This document shows, one piece after another, positions 1 through 12,700 of a stretch of 64,000 nt of DNA. The stretch comes from Dipteris shenzhenensis (Eukaryota > Polypodiophyta > Polypodiopsida > Gleicheniales). Both the position numbers and the translations under genes were made by a program. How positions within the stretch are numbered: the stretch's first letter is position 1; each line of letters begins with the position of its first letter. The notes under the pieces are model-generated. The model searched no databases, was not told where the DNA came from, and worked only from the letters and a program-made list of their open reading frames with translations. The stretch is taken from NCBI GenBank assembly GCA_047967505.1, contig CM106539.1; one strand, 5' to 3'.

Positions 1-804
1 GGGGGCCTCCTTACTTTGTTTCTTTTTCTTTTTAACCTGTGTCCAGTCCCCTGTTCAGGGGGTAATCCATGGGGTCTGAGACTCCTGCTACTACTGCCTG
101 AGAGGGCGCTGAACTCGGGCCTATTGACTCTGCCTACTCTGCGGAGGAGGGGGGGGAGGCGCACAGGGGAGGCCCATCTGTCTACACCGAACACTGGCCT
201 GGTAACCCGGAGATCTCCACCCTTTTGCAAAGTGTGCCCCCTTCCAGGGTCTCTAGAAGGATCAACTCTGGGAGGGACTTCGGGCTCTCCACCACCAGTC
301 TGATCTTGGGGACTCCATCATCTGCGAGGCGGCCGTCTCTGGCGAGGACTCAAGCATTGTGACAAATGCCCGACCAATGGAAGGGAGGATGGCTCAGTAC
401 TCCTTGGGGAGCCCTGGGAAGCGGAGTATAACCGGAAACCGTGAAACATGGTGTGTCATATCCATGTCCTCGACTGTGAACCCATGATACCAAGGAAAGA
501 GGTAGACAAGGTGCCAGCCAAGGAGTATGGGGCTCTGCTCCACAAGTGTCAAGGCAATGTCGGGGGAGCTCAACTGGATGAGGAGAACGCCTCGTCCATA
601 GATGGTGACCTCCTAGATGTGATCTCCCTCTAATGCCAAGCTCGCCGGGATCCACTCTCGCACCTGTCTCCATATAGGCGTGAGGCCCACAATTCTACCC
701 ACAAGCGCCTTGTCCTGGAGGGACTGAACCACTTGATGTACCTGTTGCTTGTCAGCTGGGGAAAGAAGAACCTTAACGGCTATGGGATTCGAGGGTGCTG
801 CCAT
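1..804 (-). pseudogene. LINE ORF1 fragment with DUF4283-like domain
   Basis: Read on the minus strand from 804 towards 1, the translation gives a DUF4283-type domain: a hydrophobic start, ALVGRIVGLTP, REWI, then after a stop near 613 and continuing in a neighbouring frame TIYGRGVLLIQLSS, LGWHLVYLFPW, MTHHVSRFP and FPGLPKEY. DUF4283 is the RNA-binding N-terminal domain of ORF1 (gag-like) of plant L1 LINEs. The frame breaks and stops show decay. The C-terminal part runs off the left edge. No ORF2 is visible, so it is either truncated or continues outside the window. Seen: the domain pattern; inferred: LINE origin. It lies beyond the last SET exon found, probably inside the next intron. Confidence 0.6.
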
Positions 805-842
805 AGAGCCCCTCTGGCCAGACCAAGGGTCACCACCAAGGT

Positions 843-1345
843 TTTTCTTTCGCCTTCACAAGCACAAGTGCTCCCGCTGTAGGGAGGGAGAAGAAAAAGG
901 GGGGAAAAACGTCAGAGGGGGAGGCGGAGACGAGGCGGGGTGAAGGAGGGGGCAAGGACATAAGAGGAAGAATGAAGGCAAGGAGGGCGAAAGAGGACGG
1001 AGGGTGAGAAGGTGAGGGGGGAGAGGAGGGGAGGAGAGAAGAAGGCGAGGAGAGGCAAGAGGGCGGAGAGGAGGCGGAGAGGGGAGCCGGCGGGGGAGAG
1101 GAGAAGGGCACGGGAGGCGGAAGAGGTGGAGCTGGCGGGGGGCGAAGGTGGAGGAGATGGAGGAAGAGAACACGGAGGCGAAGGGAAGAGGGGTGGTCGG
1201 AGGCGAAGCGAGTGGAGGGGTGCGCAGCAAGCGGGCGGGGAGACAACGGAGGCAGGAGAAGAAGGGGCGGGCGGGGGCGCAGGAGGGGCGGCAAGAGTAG
1301 AAGAGGTGGCGAGGAGGGCGGGGGATTGCAGAGGGGGCCGACGCA
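843..1345. repeat. purine-rich low-complexity tract
   Basis: A run of about 500 bases almost entirely made of A and G on the plus strand (irregular GGA, GAGG, GGCG units). Open frames on either strand are Arg/Gly/Glu or Pro/Ser/Leu biased and are not credible proteins. It lies upstream of the minus-strand LINE ORF1 fragment and may be its 5' leader, but nothing else supports that. Confidence 0.7.
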
Positions 1346-1439
1346 GCGGGCAGCCAGGGGCGGCGCATCAAGTGGAGCATCTGCTCCTCAGCTCCCAGAC
1401 TAGAATATTCACAATCCACGAATCAGGAACAGCCTAGAG

Positions 1440-2960
1440 CTATCCAATTAATTTGGATTGACACATCATTATGCCCCCCTCAACATTAGCAAACTGGATG
1501 CCCAAATAGTAGTGCAAACAGCCCATATCTGACATTGCAAATGATTTTTGCAAATGTGTCTTGATATCTCTAATTTTCTGCATGTCGGGCCCAGTGATAA
1601 GCATGTCATCCACATACAGAATTAAATCAGATATTCTGATCCACACTTTCAGACATAAAGAGTGGCCTCTGTAGGAATGTTCTAAAACCCAAGGCATAGC
1701 ACAAAAGAATGTATCTTGGCATACCATGCCTGCAGTGAGTTTCGCAAATCTGTCTTGAAATCTATAATTTTCTGTGTGTCGGGCCCAGTGATAAACATGT
1801 CATCCACATACAGAATTAAATCAGAAATTCTGATCCACTCTTTTAGACATAAAGGGTGGCCTCTGTAGGAATGTTCTAAAACCCAAGGTATAGCACAAAA
1901 GAATGTATCTTGGCATACCATGCCCGCATTGCTTGCTTCAAACCATAGACGGTCTTGTTCAGCCGGCACACCTGAATTTCAGAAACTGCAACCTCAAATC
2001 CTGAGGCTGAGTAACATAGACCTCTTCCACTAAATCCCCATGAAGGGAAAGCGGTCTTAATGTCGACCTAGTGGACTTCCCAATGCCTTTGAGATGCAAG
2101 AGCAACACGACACTGAATGGGTCGTAATGCACGAGGTGAAAGCGAATGTCTCCTCAAAGTCAATGCCATGTTGTTGGGAGCAACGCTAACATACATGTTT
2201 GTAACTGCATGTATGGGTGGGAGATCTACTACCGTGTCCTTTGAATGCATTTTCACCAAATTATTGATGATTAGATGTCCAATCTCTCATACCATAAGTG
2301 AGTCTTGACAATCATGGATTCAGCAATGGCATTAGCTTCTATAGCAGCTGGTATTTCAAATATATCAAGATAATACAGCCTGTAGTCAAGTGTCCCAATG
2401 AGTACAGTACAATTATTGTGCCAATTATCATAAACGGCAACAACGATGACCATCAAAACAAACTCTGAAGCCATGTGTGGATGTGGCTGAAATAGAAATC
2501 AGATTCTTCTTGATACCTGCGACATACAAAACTTCCACAAGTCTCACTGTATCACCCGACACTGATGACCAATTCCTATCACGGGATAAGCTCCATTGTT
2601 TGCACAAGTGACAATGCCCCGTGTGGAGCATCACTCAAGGACTGAAATAGAGAGTGCGAAAGGTAATGTGCTTAGAAGCACCGCTGTCAAAATACCACGC
2701 TTACTTAGAATCTGAAATAGATAAAGCTGAAGCATGCATCTCAGGATTATAATGGCAAATCACAACAAATGCCCACTCATCCTAAGCCAAGTTTGCTGCC
2801 TCATGAGAGTGATCAAGGGCAGCACGAGCATTTGTAACTGCAAGAATAATTTGTTGTTTTTTCTTCTTTGCAGCACTGCGCTTTTGCGACATTCAGAGAT
2901 GTCATGGCAGGGCTTCCTGCAATAAGTATTTCCTCCTCCAGAGAACAATGGATTTCAGTT
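1440..2960 (-). mobile_element. decayed Ty1/copia retrotransposon remnant
   Basis: On the minus strand, going from 2960 down, pieces of copia gag-pol appear in the normal order: a zinc-knuckle-like CRKPCHDISEC (about 2900), a protease start [12 protein letters not shown] (about 2690), VLYVAGIKKNLISIS (2520), a GAG-pre-integrase piece INNLVKMHSKDTVVDLPP (2230), then directly reverse transcriptase with [13 protein letters not shown] (1600). The integrase is missing between GAG-pre-integrase and RT, and stops and frameshifts are frequent, so this is a dead, internally deleted copy. No LTRs were recognised. It lies left of the last SET exon found. Confidence 0.8.
1550..1928. repeat. tandem duplication, two ~185-bp units
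   Basis: Positions 1550-1734 and 1744-1928 are two near-identical copies (period 194 bp) of the copia RT catalytic region, each encoding YVDDM(L/F)ITGPD on the minus strand. A few point differences separate them, so the duplication is not recent. It is internal to the copia remnant. Confidence 0.85.
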
Positions 2961-3628
2961 TTGGTAGGTGGATGTAAAGTTGGTCTTCTCAACCTGTATA
3001 CGCGTCTTGTCTTGGAAGGATTATCTTGGGCCCCATTACAGACCCATGGGTTATTGGAGGTGTATACATAAAAAAGGTGGAATCATGGGGACTTATATAC
3101 TACCTCCACGTTTCCCACCTAAAAGGCCTCTAAGGGCTTCTAAATTAGCCCTTTTCCCCCCCTTCATTACACTCACATGGCCGTCAAGTACCGTGGTTCT
3201 TTACTCCACTAACCATCAATAGTGTCCGTGCATCATGCATCTATCGCCTTCTGGACACTAGGTGTTCTTTCTCTGTTTCCACCCATCATGAACGGTTTCG
3301 AGGAGTTCCCCTCATTGCCAACTACCATCAATTGGCATTCTTCCCCACTACTTGTCCCTCTAAGTCATACAATAAGTCTTTCCATTTTATAATTGTAAAA
3401 ATCATTTAAATTTTGTCTTAGATTGAGACCATCAACCTTTTGAGATTGGTAGGTCAGGATGCAAAGATGTTTTCCTCCATGGTTCTCTGTTTTTTTGTTT
3501 TCGAAGGATTTTTTAGTCCATTTGAAGATACCGCCACATTAAGACTGCATCGTAAACGTTTCCTTCTCTATTGTTGAGCACATTCGGCTTTCAATGACAA
3601 CTCAAAACTGAATATCAATTAGAATAAC
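2961..3628. other. no gene seen; probable intron of the SET gene
   Basis: AT-leaning unique-looking sequence between the copia remnant and SET exon E. I looked on the minus strand for the next SET exon (expected to encode a GE-x-V and a conserved Tyr) and did not find it. The intron after exon E therefore seems to be longer than 3.6 kb. Confidence 0.4.
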
Positions 3629-3719
3629 AGGAGGAGAAACTGACAGCTTGCTCCTCTGTGCTGTACTCAAATGTGGCCTTGCACTCTCCACTGAAATTAA
3701 CAGCATCACCGAATGGGAC
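3629..3719 (-). CDS. SET gene exon E (VPFGD-x-VN region)
   Basis: Minus-strand acceptor TTTGAGGCAG precedes GTCCCATTCGG. Phase 0 matches exon D and continues ...[23 protein letters not shown], the SET region that normally reads VP-x-x-D-x-x-NH. Thirty codons plus one base are used before a weak donor, CCT|GTTATT. An in-frame stop follows within four codons, so the donor must lie about here. The acceptor is firm; the donor is tentative. Confidence 0.75.
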
Positions 3720-6700
3720 CTGCCTCAAATTTCACAAACAACAAAGCTATTAGAGCAATTTGATGCTGAACATGGATTGGTGGGAGCGTTCGATATTTAT
3801 CTGATATAATATGTATCTAAGCTTGCATGATAATACACCTGACTAAACATGCAGAGCATGTTACATTTTACTGAAGTTCAAAAGCAATCCTGATAGCCTT
3901 GGATTTGAAAAGAATAACCAAAGAAAGAACTCGCAATAACATGATGACTGTACAAGAGATCCACAAATTCAAAAAGCACATAATATGCAGATCACCTATG
4001 CAAAGTTCCCATAACAATTTGATATCTGGGACAAAGAAAGCAAGAAAATAAGCTTTAGATAAGTGGATACCAAGGCATAAAGCTCAGCAGATGGCAGGTA
4101 CAGTGCACGTGACGTAATCACCGAAAAGGCATTTTTGAATGCTTCAAGAGTGAATACATTTGGAGGAATATCCTGCCAAAAAACAGCCACACAGAAAAAA
4201 AGAGGGGGCATATTTTGGTAATTGAATAATATGTGGAACAGTCAAATGATTAGTAATAAGCATTCTTAGAAACTAACATTTTCATCCCCTTGCTTTTCGT
4301 CCGAAGATAAAATAGACATTATTTAGTCTTCTTTCATCCCATAATTCTCAAACGAAGACCAAAAAAAAATGCATGCACAAGAAGCAAGCAGAACTGCAAG
4401 TCAAATATAGAAAGGTAGCCTCTTCCAAATCCAGGAGCAATCAATTAGGAAAGAAGACATGCAAATACAATATCCATGAGCAAAAATCTTCGTTTACGAT
4501 TTCTGGTGTACATGACCTGACAGCTTATACACACACGCTCTCTTTTTTGGTGATGTGCACACACGTGCGCATGCAAGCGCACACATACACACACACATTC
4601 CCCATTTTTATTTGAAACTCTTAAAGCCTTATTTTCGCATACGGCCTGCAACAGATCCCTATGAAAGGCGTGATGACTCAGCAGGATGTACGGAGCTGTA
4701 TGGCGCTAAAGAAGGGGCTGGCAGAAGCGCAACATGAAGGGGTTACCAGCAGTTTGGTCGGCCAGGGGTAGGGCTGGTAGGGCTGGTTCCAGCCAGCCTA
4801 CCATGCCTAGAAAATGGCAGGGCAGAAGAGGGCTGGACCCAGCATATATAAGAGGGCATCAGCCCTTGAAGTGAGGGCCAAAGTCCTAGTTTTGTGGGCC
4901 AAGGGCCCTGCTTAACTGAGCCCTTTTAGGGCGGTTTTATAGCAGCCTGGTCGGCCTGATTGGGTCGGCCAGATTCAGGCTGCTGGTCGGTTTTTCCCAT
5001 GCAGGCCCTGGGCCTATAAAAGAGGACCATTCAGTCCTCATTCAGCTATCACTTGGAGCAGCCCCCAGGACAGCAGACAGGAGCAGCAAAGGGGGAGCCT
5101 TAGGCCTACATTCAGGAGGACAAGGTGACCTAGGAGAAGCTGCAGACTGAGCTAGAGTGGCTGCCCACCTAGGCTGGCTTCAGGACAGCAAGGCGGAAGG
5201 GATCTAGACAGAGAGTCTACATATGCTCGAGGTGGAGCACGCGGGCTCAGACATCTAGAAGTGCCAGGCTTGTAGTTGAAGAACCTTTTGGTATTGTATC
5301 CTGCACTAGTTTCTGGACGGACGGAAATATAAAGTGTTGCTTCTATATTTGTCTCTGAGCATTGTCGATTTACTAGCTTGCACATCTATGCACATAAGTT
5401 TAGAAGTTTGTGATTCCACACCCCACACCACATTGTGTGAGCTCCCGGGCAATACTATCAGTCTTCCACTGTGCGTACCCTCTGTCGGGTCATTTCTAAC
5501 GTGGTATCACAGCCCAAGTAGGAGGCTCACAGGTGTGGGAGCCTGAAGGCAGAGACCTTGCTGAAGAACAACCCTGATTCAGACGCTCTTGGGAATCGAC
5601 TTCCACGACTGGGGGGTTGTGCCCTTGCCATAAGGAGGGTGACTCAGGTTCAGTCAGGTGCGTTCAGAGTTCTGGTCTACTAAAAATTGAGTTTGGTTGA
5701 CTTTGCTGTGTGATATAACAGCAGAGATGTCAACCTCTACAGATGTCAACCTCTACAGTCTCTTCAACCCCTGCTCTCCCTTCCTACTCCCCCAGTTTTC
5801 TCTCATTCACTATCCTCAACTTCGAGGAGTCTAGGAAACTAGACGGGACCAACTACCCGATCTGGAAGGTGAAAATCCGGAGCTATTTAGTGGCTCGGAA
5901 GTTGTGAAAGCTGACAACGGGAGTGGAGGCAAAGCTGGAGGACATGGTGGACAGGCAAGGAAAGATAGTCATGGCAATAGACGGAGAGGAGCTCGAAGCT
6001 TGGGAAGATAGAGATTCCCATGCCCTCGCATTAATCATAGGGACTATGGCGGACTCTGTTCTTCCACATGTCCAGATGGCCGAGACGTCAATAGAGGCGT
6101 GGGTCACTCTGAAGGATCTATACGAGACGGACAACACCTCCTGGATTTTGCTTCTTCAGCATCAACTCTACAATCTTGATATGGAAGAAGGAGATACGGT
6201 ACATAGCCACTTGACGAAGGTCAAGGTGGTGAGGGATCAGCTGGCAACGGTTGGTCAGAAGACAGACTCATGCCATATGGCCTTGATGGTACTGAGGAGA
6301 CTACCTCGGAGTTTCAAGAGCTTTGTTACGACCGTGACAGCAGGACAGAGGACCAAACCTCTGACGTTTGAGGAGTTGGGTCCATTACTGCTATAGGAGG
6401 AAGCTCGAGAGAAGCTCTACAAAGACGACAAAGACGACAAGGGGATGATGGCAAAGGATTACGCTGGCAAAGGAAAGGGCAAGCCTAACGGTGGCAAGTC
6501 CAGGAAAGACGACGAGGAGACTTCGAAGAAGAAGCAGAAGAAGAAGTGCTCCTACTATGGTACGCCGGGAAATTTTGCAAAGGACTGTAGAGAGAAAAAG
6601 GCGGATCGGAAAAACAAAAAGGAGTCCGACTCAGATTCAGAGGGAGAGGCCAAAGCAAATGTGGTAATCAAAGAGATGTTCCTGGTAACATTACCGAGTG

Positions 6701-9700
6701 TTACCGAGGTCAGATATGTTGACCAAGAAATCACAGTGAGGATGTCTGACATAGAGATATGGGTCGACGAGGAGTCAAATGCCTTTGTGAAGGTGAAGGA
6801 CAGCATAGAGCGCTTGATACCTTCTAGGTGCGTGGCTGTTGACACTAACACAAGGGTGGATTCCATGGAGGGCCCTAGTCTCATGGTCATATGGATGCTG
6901 TACTTCAGAAGGGGACGGTACAGGATTACACAAGCTCTAGGTGGGTGACTTGATGAGGTACAAGGTTTGCTTTCAGACAAGCACACAAGCAGTACAACAG
7001 TCTAGTATGTAATTGATATTTTGCATTTGAGCCTTTATAGCATGCTGTGGAAAGACTCTGCTCTTCATTTTTCTCGGGAGATACGAGATTGGAAGGAATT
7101 GGCTTCTTCGAAGGCAGAAGGGGAAGTATTGGTGCTTCTTCAAATCTTGGACGCAGATTGCTAGAAGGTGATGGACAAAGAGTATTGAAGCTAGAAGAGT
7201 AACTACTTAAGAACTCAGCAAGAGTTCATGGTCCAGGTTATCTAGAAATATTCATTGGTTGCAGACCTTGCCGAAGGAAGGACGGGTTGAAACACACCCT
7301 CTAAGCATGGTGCCTGGAAGACTCCAGGTTGTTCACTCATTATGACGGGGACAACTAGAAGATTGTGACGGCTGGATTGCTCGAGTTCGAAGGCAGGAAC
7401 GTGACTGAAGGAAGTCGTGCCAAGAGGTGCTACCAAAGATGGATCTGTGTACCAGGATGGTGTGCGGAAGCGGAACCAGACCTGGTGGAGCAAGAGCCAC
7501 TGGATGGAAAGCCAAGAAAAGATTTCGACATCGAAATGTTCCGGAGGACTACAACCAAGGAGTTACTGGAGCATCGTCATCGACGTGTTGGCATTGGGCC
7601 TCGATGTGTCGGTGAGAGGGGGTGTTGGAATGGTCACCTCCCCATCTGTGAGCCCCCAAATGAGGAGAGCATGGGGGAGGTAGACCAAGGAATGATTAGG
7701 CTGCTACATGGGCAGCACAAAGAAGACCTTGTGCAGGAAAGATGGCAGGGGCATGTAGCCTTGGATCTGGCCTGGCAACACAAAGCTTCATGGCAGGCGT
7801 ACGGCCTACAACAGATCCCTATGAAAGGCGCGATGACTCAGCAGGACGTACGGAGCTGTACGGCGCTAAAGAAGGGGCTGGCAGAAGTGCAACATGGTGG
7901 GGGTTACCAGCAGTTTGGTCGGCCAGGGGCAGGGCTGGTAGGGCTGGTTCCAGCCAGCCTACCATGCCTAGAAAATGGCAGGGCAGAAGGGGGCTGGACC
8001 CTGCATATATAAGAGGCATCAGCCCTTGAAGTGAGGGCCAAAGCCCTACTTTTGTGGGCCAGGGGCCCTGCTTAACTGAGCCCTTTTAGGGCGGTTTTAT
8101 CGCAGCCTGGTCGGCCTGATTGGGTCAGCCAGATTCAGGCTGCTGGCCGGTTTTTTCCATGCAGGCCCTGGGCCTATAAAAGAGGACCATTCAGTCCTCA
8201 TTCACTTATCACTTGGAGCAGCCCTCAGGACAGCAGACAGGAGCAGCAAAGGGGAAGCCTTAGGCCTACATTCAGGAGAACAAGGTGATCTAGGAGAAGC
8301 TGCAAACTGAGCTAGAGTGGCTGCCCACCTAGGCTGGCTTCAGGACAGCAAGGTGGAAGGGATCTAGACAGAGAGTCTACATATAATCGAGGTGAAGCAC
8401 GTGGGCTCAGAGATCAAGAAGTGCCAAGCTTGTAGTTAAAGAACCTTTTGGTATTGTATCCTATCCTAGTTTCTGGATGGACGGAAATATAAAGTGTTGC
8501 TTCTATATTTGTCTCTGAGCATTGTCTATTCACTGGCTTGTACGTCTATGCACATAAGTTAAGAAGTTTGTGATTCCACACCCCAAACCACACTGTGGGA
8601 GCTCCTCGGCAATACTATCAGTCTTCCGTTGTGCGTACCTTTTGTTGGGTCATTTCTAACACAGAGCTCCCATTCAGCCCATCATTCCAAGGTATAGCCT
8701 CGAATCTCGGGAAGGATATGTCTAAGAGTAAGTGTTTCCACGACATTCTACAAATTGGCTGATAGATATCTTCCCCCACGTTCTACACTCATTTCTCACA
8801 AGATGCCACGGAGGAGGGTTACCTTCAACTCGAGCTGATTCTGATTTTTCACAGACTGTCAAGTGAGATAGAGGAGCATTTGGATTCTACAATCGCTTGG
8901 GTCACATTTTTCACTCAACTGCAAGTAGCTTTTGCTCACATGGGAGTGAGAAATGGACTCCGGAGATGATTCATTGTGAGATTGCTAGACACACCATGCA
9001 CAAAAATGCAAAAATCTACACATCATTGTCTGGTTTGGATTAGGTACAAGCATATCAAAGAGTCCTTTGGCCAAGATTCGGAGGACTTGCATAGCTTTTC
9101 TTATTTGTCGCAGTCCATCGTGACATTCGTTTGGACCGATGTGTATGTTGGCATGACATCTAGGATCTTGCTGCACAACAGCACACCTTCCCACTTGAGG
9201 ATGTCCATTGTACTCCACATTAGTCAGATGTGGCCCTCAATGAAGGAAGGTCTATGGTCAGCCCCTTCACCATGTAACATGCATGTAGTTGCCAGTGTCA
9301 CCCCCTCACTTTCATTTTATGTCTAGACTGTACATCGTTTCATGAAATGAGATACATCACTAGTAGAGATGGTCATAGGATGGAAGCAGCTAGTTGCATA
9401 TGCTTAGAGACCCTCTTCAATTGATCTCTTTGGGATACTCCCATGATCTTGTGCTCATTCAAGAGCATAAGCTATCACACGCCAGGATTGATGTTGGGGT
9501 AAAGGCACATTGCCACCCCTTTATTAAAGATAAGACATCTATGACTGTCTTAAGACAGTCATAGGGTAAAACCTAATCCTAATAAAACTAATGAGTTTGT
9601 GGTGTGGCTCATCACTTCACACCCGCACACTTGAGTCTTCTCTCTCTCACTCACTCTCTCCTGCTTTGCTCTTCTTCCTGTTTCCTTCCCTCTCAACTGG

Positions 9701-12700
9701 TATCAGAGCCTCTTCTCCCTCTACCCTTGCCTACCCACCCCCCTCGACCTCTACCTAGCCTCAGCAAGGGCCAACGGGCCAGCAGGCGGCAGCGCGAGCC
9801 ATCAGGCGGCAGCGCGAGCAAATCGCAGGGCGCGGGCATAGAGCAAGGCGCGGGCAGTAGCGCAGCTGCTAACTGCAGCAGGGCGGCGCCGCCGCGTCAC
9901 GCCAGCAGCTGCTAGCTGTTGAGCCCTCGGGCTTCGTCCGAGCGTCGCACAGGTTCGAGTAGGTATACGGCCGTACGGCCGTCCGTACCGTCGTACGGAC
10001 TCCGTACGGGCGTCCGTACAATACGGACGTCGCCGTACCTACAGGGAGCTGCATCAGGGGAGAACTTTCGAAAAAAATTTTCCCCTCTTCTGGGATTCCG
10101 TGCCCTGCACAAGTACAGGAAGTACAGCAGGACTGCGCAGGTACAGGAAGTACAGCAGGCGCAGATTTTTTTTTGGAAGAAGAGAAGGAGAAAGAGCTCT
10201 CTGCTCTTCATTCAAGATAATCTTTCACCTCAAAAAACTGTGTTTTCTTGAAAGTACAGCAAGTACCTTCATTTACCTCGTGCTTGAGGTGAAGAGAACC
10301 ACAGTGTGTGGTTGATTGCACAGTTATCTGTTTTCGTGAAGGAAATGCCTTGATTTTGCAGAGAACTTTTATGCTTTTACTGGGCTTGAATCTCAATTTC
10401 CGGGTGAGCAGATCATAGGGCTTTTGCCTGGCAGTTGATGCTTTGTATGCCTTGAGGTAGTGTGGTGCCAGAGAGCACACATTTGCCTCGATTTCCGCAG
10501 TGTGGAGGTGACATTTTCTTGCAGGTCACATTTCTTGTGCAACACTCAGAGAACCTCAGTTGAGCCACGCTTGGCCAGGGCGCATCGAGTTTACTCGGTC
10601 CCTAACTGTCCATCGTTGACAGTGCTCAAAAGGTTCCTCATTGAGTGTTTGTACGTTGGGATCTGTGTATGTCTTTTCTACACAAGGCAGTATTTACATT
10701 ACACTGTTGGTTGATTCTGTCAGAGAGATTTTCACATTGCATGCTACCTCAGTGTTGAGGTGTTCTTCACTTGGTTCAGGTGTCAGATCAAGGGGCTTTT
10801 GCCCAGATTTTGTTTGATAGCACTTGGGTTACCTACAGAGATCTTCAGATGCATTTTATCCCCTTGGCAGAAGGGTGATTGCTTGGGATTTATCCCATTT
10901 TCTGTTGCAGGTTTTGTGACAGACTGAAGTGTCTTTTTTTTTTTTGGGGTGTATGCCAAGTGGTTTATGCATATTAACTCAGTGCAATACCTCATCTAAG
11001 GTGGGAGAAGTGATCAGTACAGCCAGTACAGCAGTGTTTACAGCAGTGTTTGTGCTTTGTCAGCTGATTATGCACTGTTGAAGCACTTGTTGAGCAGCTG
11101 CAGCATTCTGAAATTACTGTTTTTATGCCTATTTGAGCACGGTACAGTGTTTCAGAAGGTACAGTACCTGGGGAATTTTCTGTTTTGCTGCAGATTTTCT
11201 GACAGTAAAAAACAGCACTATTGTGAGTGCTCCTGGCTCTTGATAGAGCAGGTTTTTTCTGAGAAATCAGAATTTTATTCAGTCTTTCTGGACTACAGGT
11301 ACTTTCCTAATCTGATATGGCATCAGGGGGAAGTGAATCTTCAATTCTGAACATAAAGAAACTGGAAGGAGCACACAATTATGCATTATGGGCAGAACAC
11401 TGCTTGAATGTACTTCTGTTAAAGAAGATTTCTAAGCCCATAAGGGTGAAGGGTGTCAAGCCATCTGACATGGCAGCTGATGACTGGGAAGAGCTTGATT
11501 TGTCCGCAAGGGCAGCTATCATGCTCACTATTTCTGATACTCTTGTGTTCAATGTTCAGGCTGAAAAGACCTCTTATGGCCTATGGCAGAGGCTAGAAGA
11601 GTTGTATGCCCAAAAGAGCTCAGCCAGTAAGGTTTATTGGTTGAAGAAGCTGGTTGATCTTCGCATGAAGGAAGGTACAGCTATGACCTCACACTTGAGT
11701 GAGTTCAATGCCATCTTTACACAGCTTACTGCACAGGGATTGAACCTTGATTAGGAGTTCAAGGCTACTTTCTTGTTGTGTACCCTCCCTGAGAGTTGGG
11801 ACACTTTCAAGACCACCCTGTCAAATTCGAATGTCACTCTTATGTATGCTGATGTAGAGAGCTCTCTCCTTATGGAGGAGATGAGCAGGAAGAATAATGC
11901 GAGCAGCAAGTCTTCAAATGCCTTGCACGTACAGGATAGAGGCAGGACTCAGCAGAAGGGGAGATCTGCTAGTAAGTCCAAATCCCGCAGTCAGTCCCGT
12001 GGCAAAAAGGATATTGAATGCTTTTATTGTGGCAAGAAGGGACATGTGAAGTCTAAGTGCTTCAAGTTCATACGGGATCAGAAAGCCAAGAAGGCTGAAA
12101 CAAAGGATGCAGGCAATGGAAGTAAAGGCAAAGGCAAGGCCAAGGCAGATGACTTGGATGCAGTGAATGTTGCAGCAGAGGACAGTGACAGTGACATACA
12201 TGATGTTTTATGCTCTTCTGCTGTAATAGCACATGCTTTGGTTATTGATGGCCATGACATGCACACCTGGCTCTTGGATTCAGGTGCTTCTTTTCATGTT
12301 ACTCCTCATAAGGAGTGGTTTACTTCTTACGCAGGTACTCATGGAGTTGTTCACCTTGGGAACAACTATGCATGTCAGATTGCAAGGATTGGCAGTATAC
12401 AGATAGTATTCCCTGATGGACGGTCATTTATGCTTGATGGTGTTCGCCATGTGCCACAAATCAAGAAAAATCTGATTAGCACTGGCTTGTTGGATGACAG
12501 TGGTTACCACACCACATTTGGGGATTCCAAATGGGTGATTACTGATGGCCAGGTTGTAGTGGCTGAGGGTTATAAGAGTGATACCTTGTACCCTCTTTAT
12601 GTTTCCAGTGTAGGTAATCATGTTGTTGCCATAACCGAGCTGCCAAAGGTTTCATTGTGGCATAGCCGGTTGGGACACATGTCTGTTAAAGGAATGCAAG

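Larger units (their letters stand above)
4640..8661 (+). mobile_element. non-autonomous LTR retrotransposon with gag only (TR-GAG-like)
   Basis: Two related LTRs (4640-5501, 5'-truncated, and 7623-8661) flank a 2.1-kb interior. Seen in order: an initiator-Met-type primer site at 5502, a copia-type gag (5743-6948), a non-coding stretch, a polypurine tract (7611-7622), then the 3' LTR beginning TGTTGGAATGG and ending TCTAACA. There is no trace of protease, integrase, RT or RNase H. Such gag-only elements (TR-GAG) are known in plants and depend on enzymes from other elements. The 5' LTR lacks about its first 180 bases, so no target duplication can be checked. LTR divergence and two gag stops show that it is old. 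Confidence 0.75.

Noticed and set aside
830-1437. Overlapping open frames of 140-187 codons on both strands
   Set aside because: Purely a result of a purine-rich tract; translations are Arg/Gly/Glu or Pro/Leu/Ser low complexity.
9540-9575. Inverted repeat TATGACTGTC-TTAA-GACAGTCATA in the young copia LTR as a terminator or regulatory hairpin
   Set aside because: Clear palindrome, but nothing shows a function; it is kept only as part of the LTR description.
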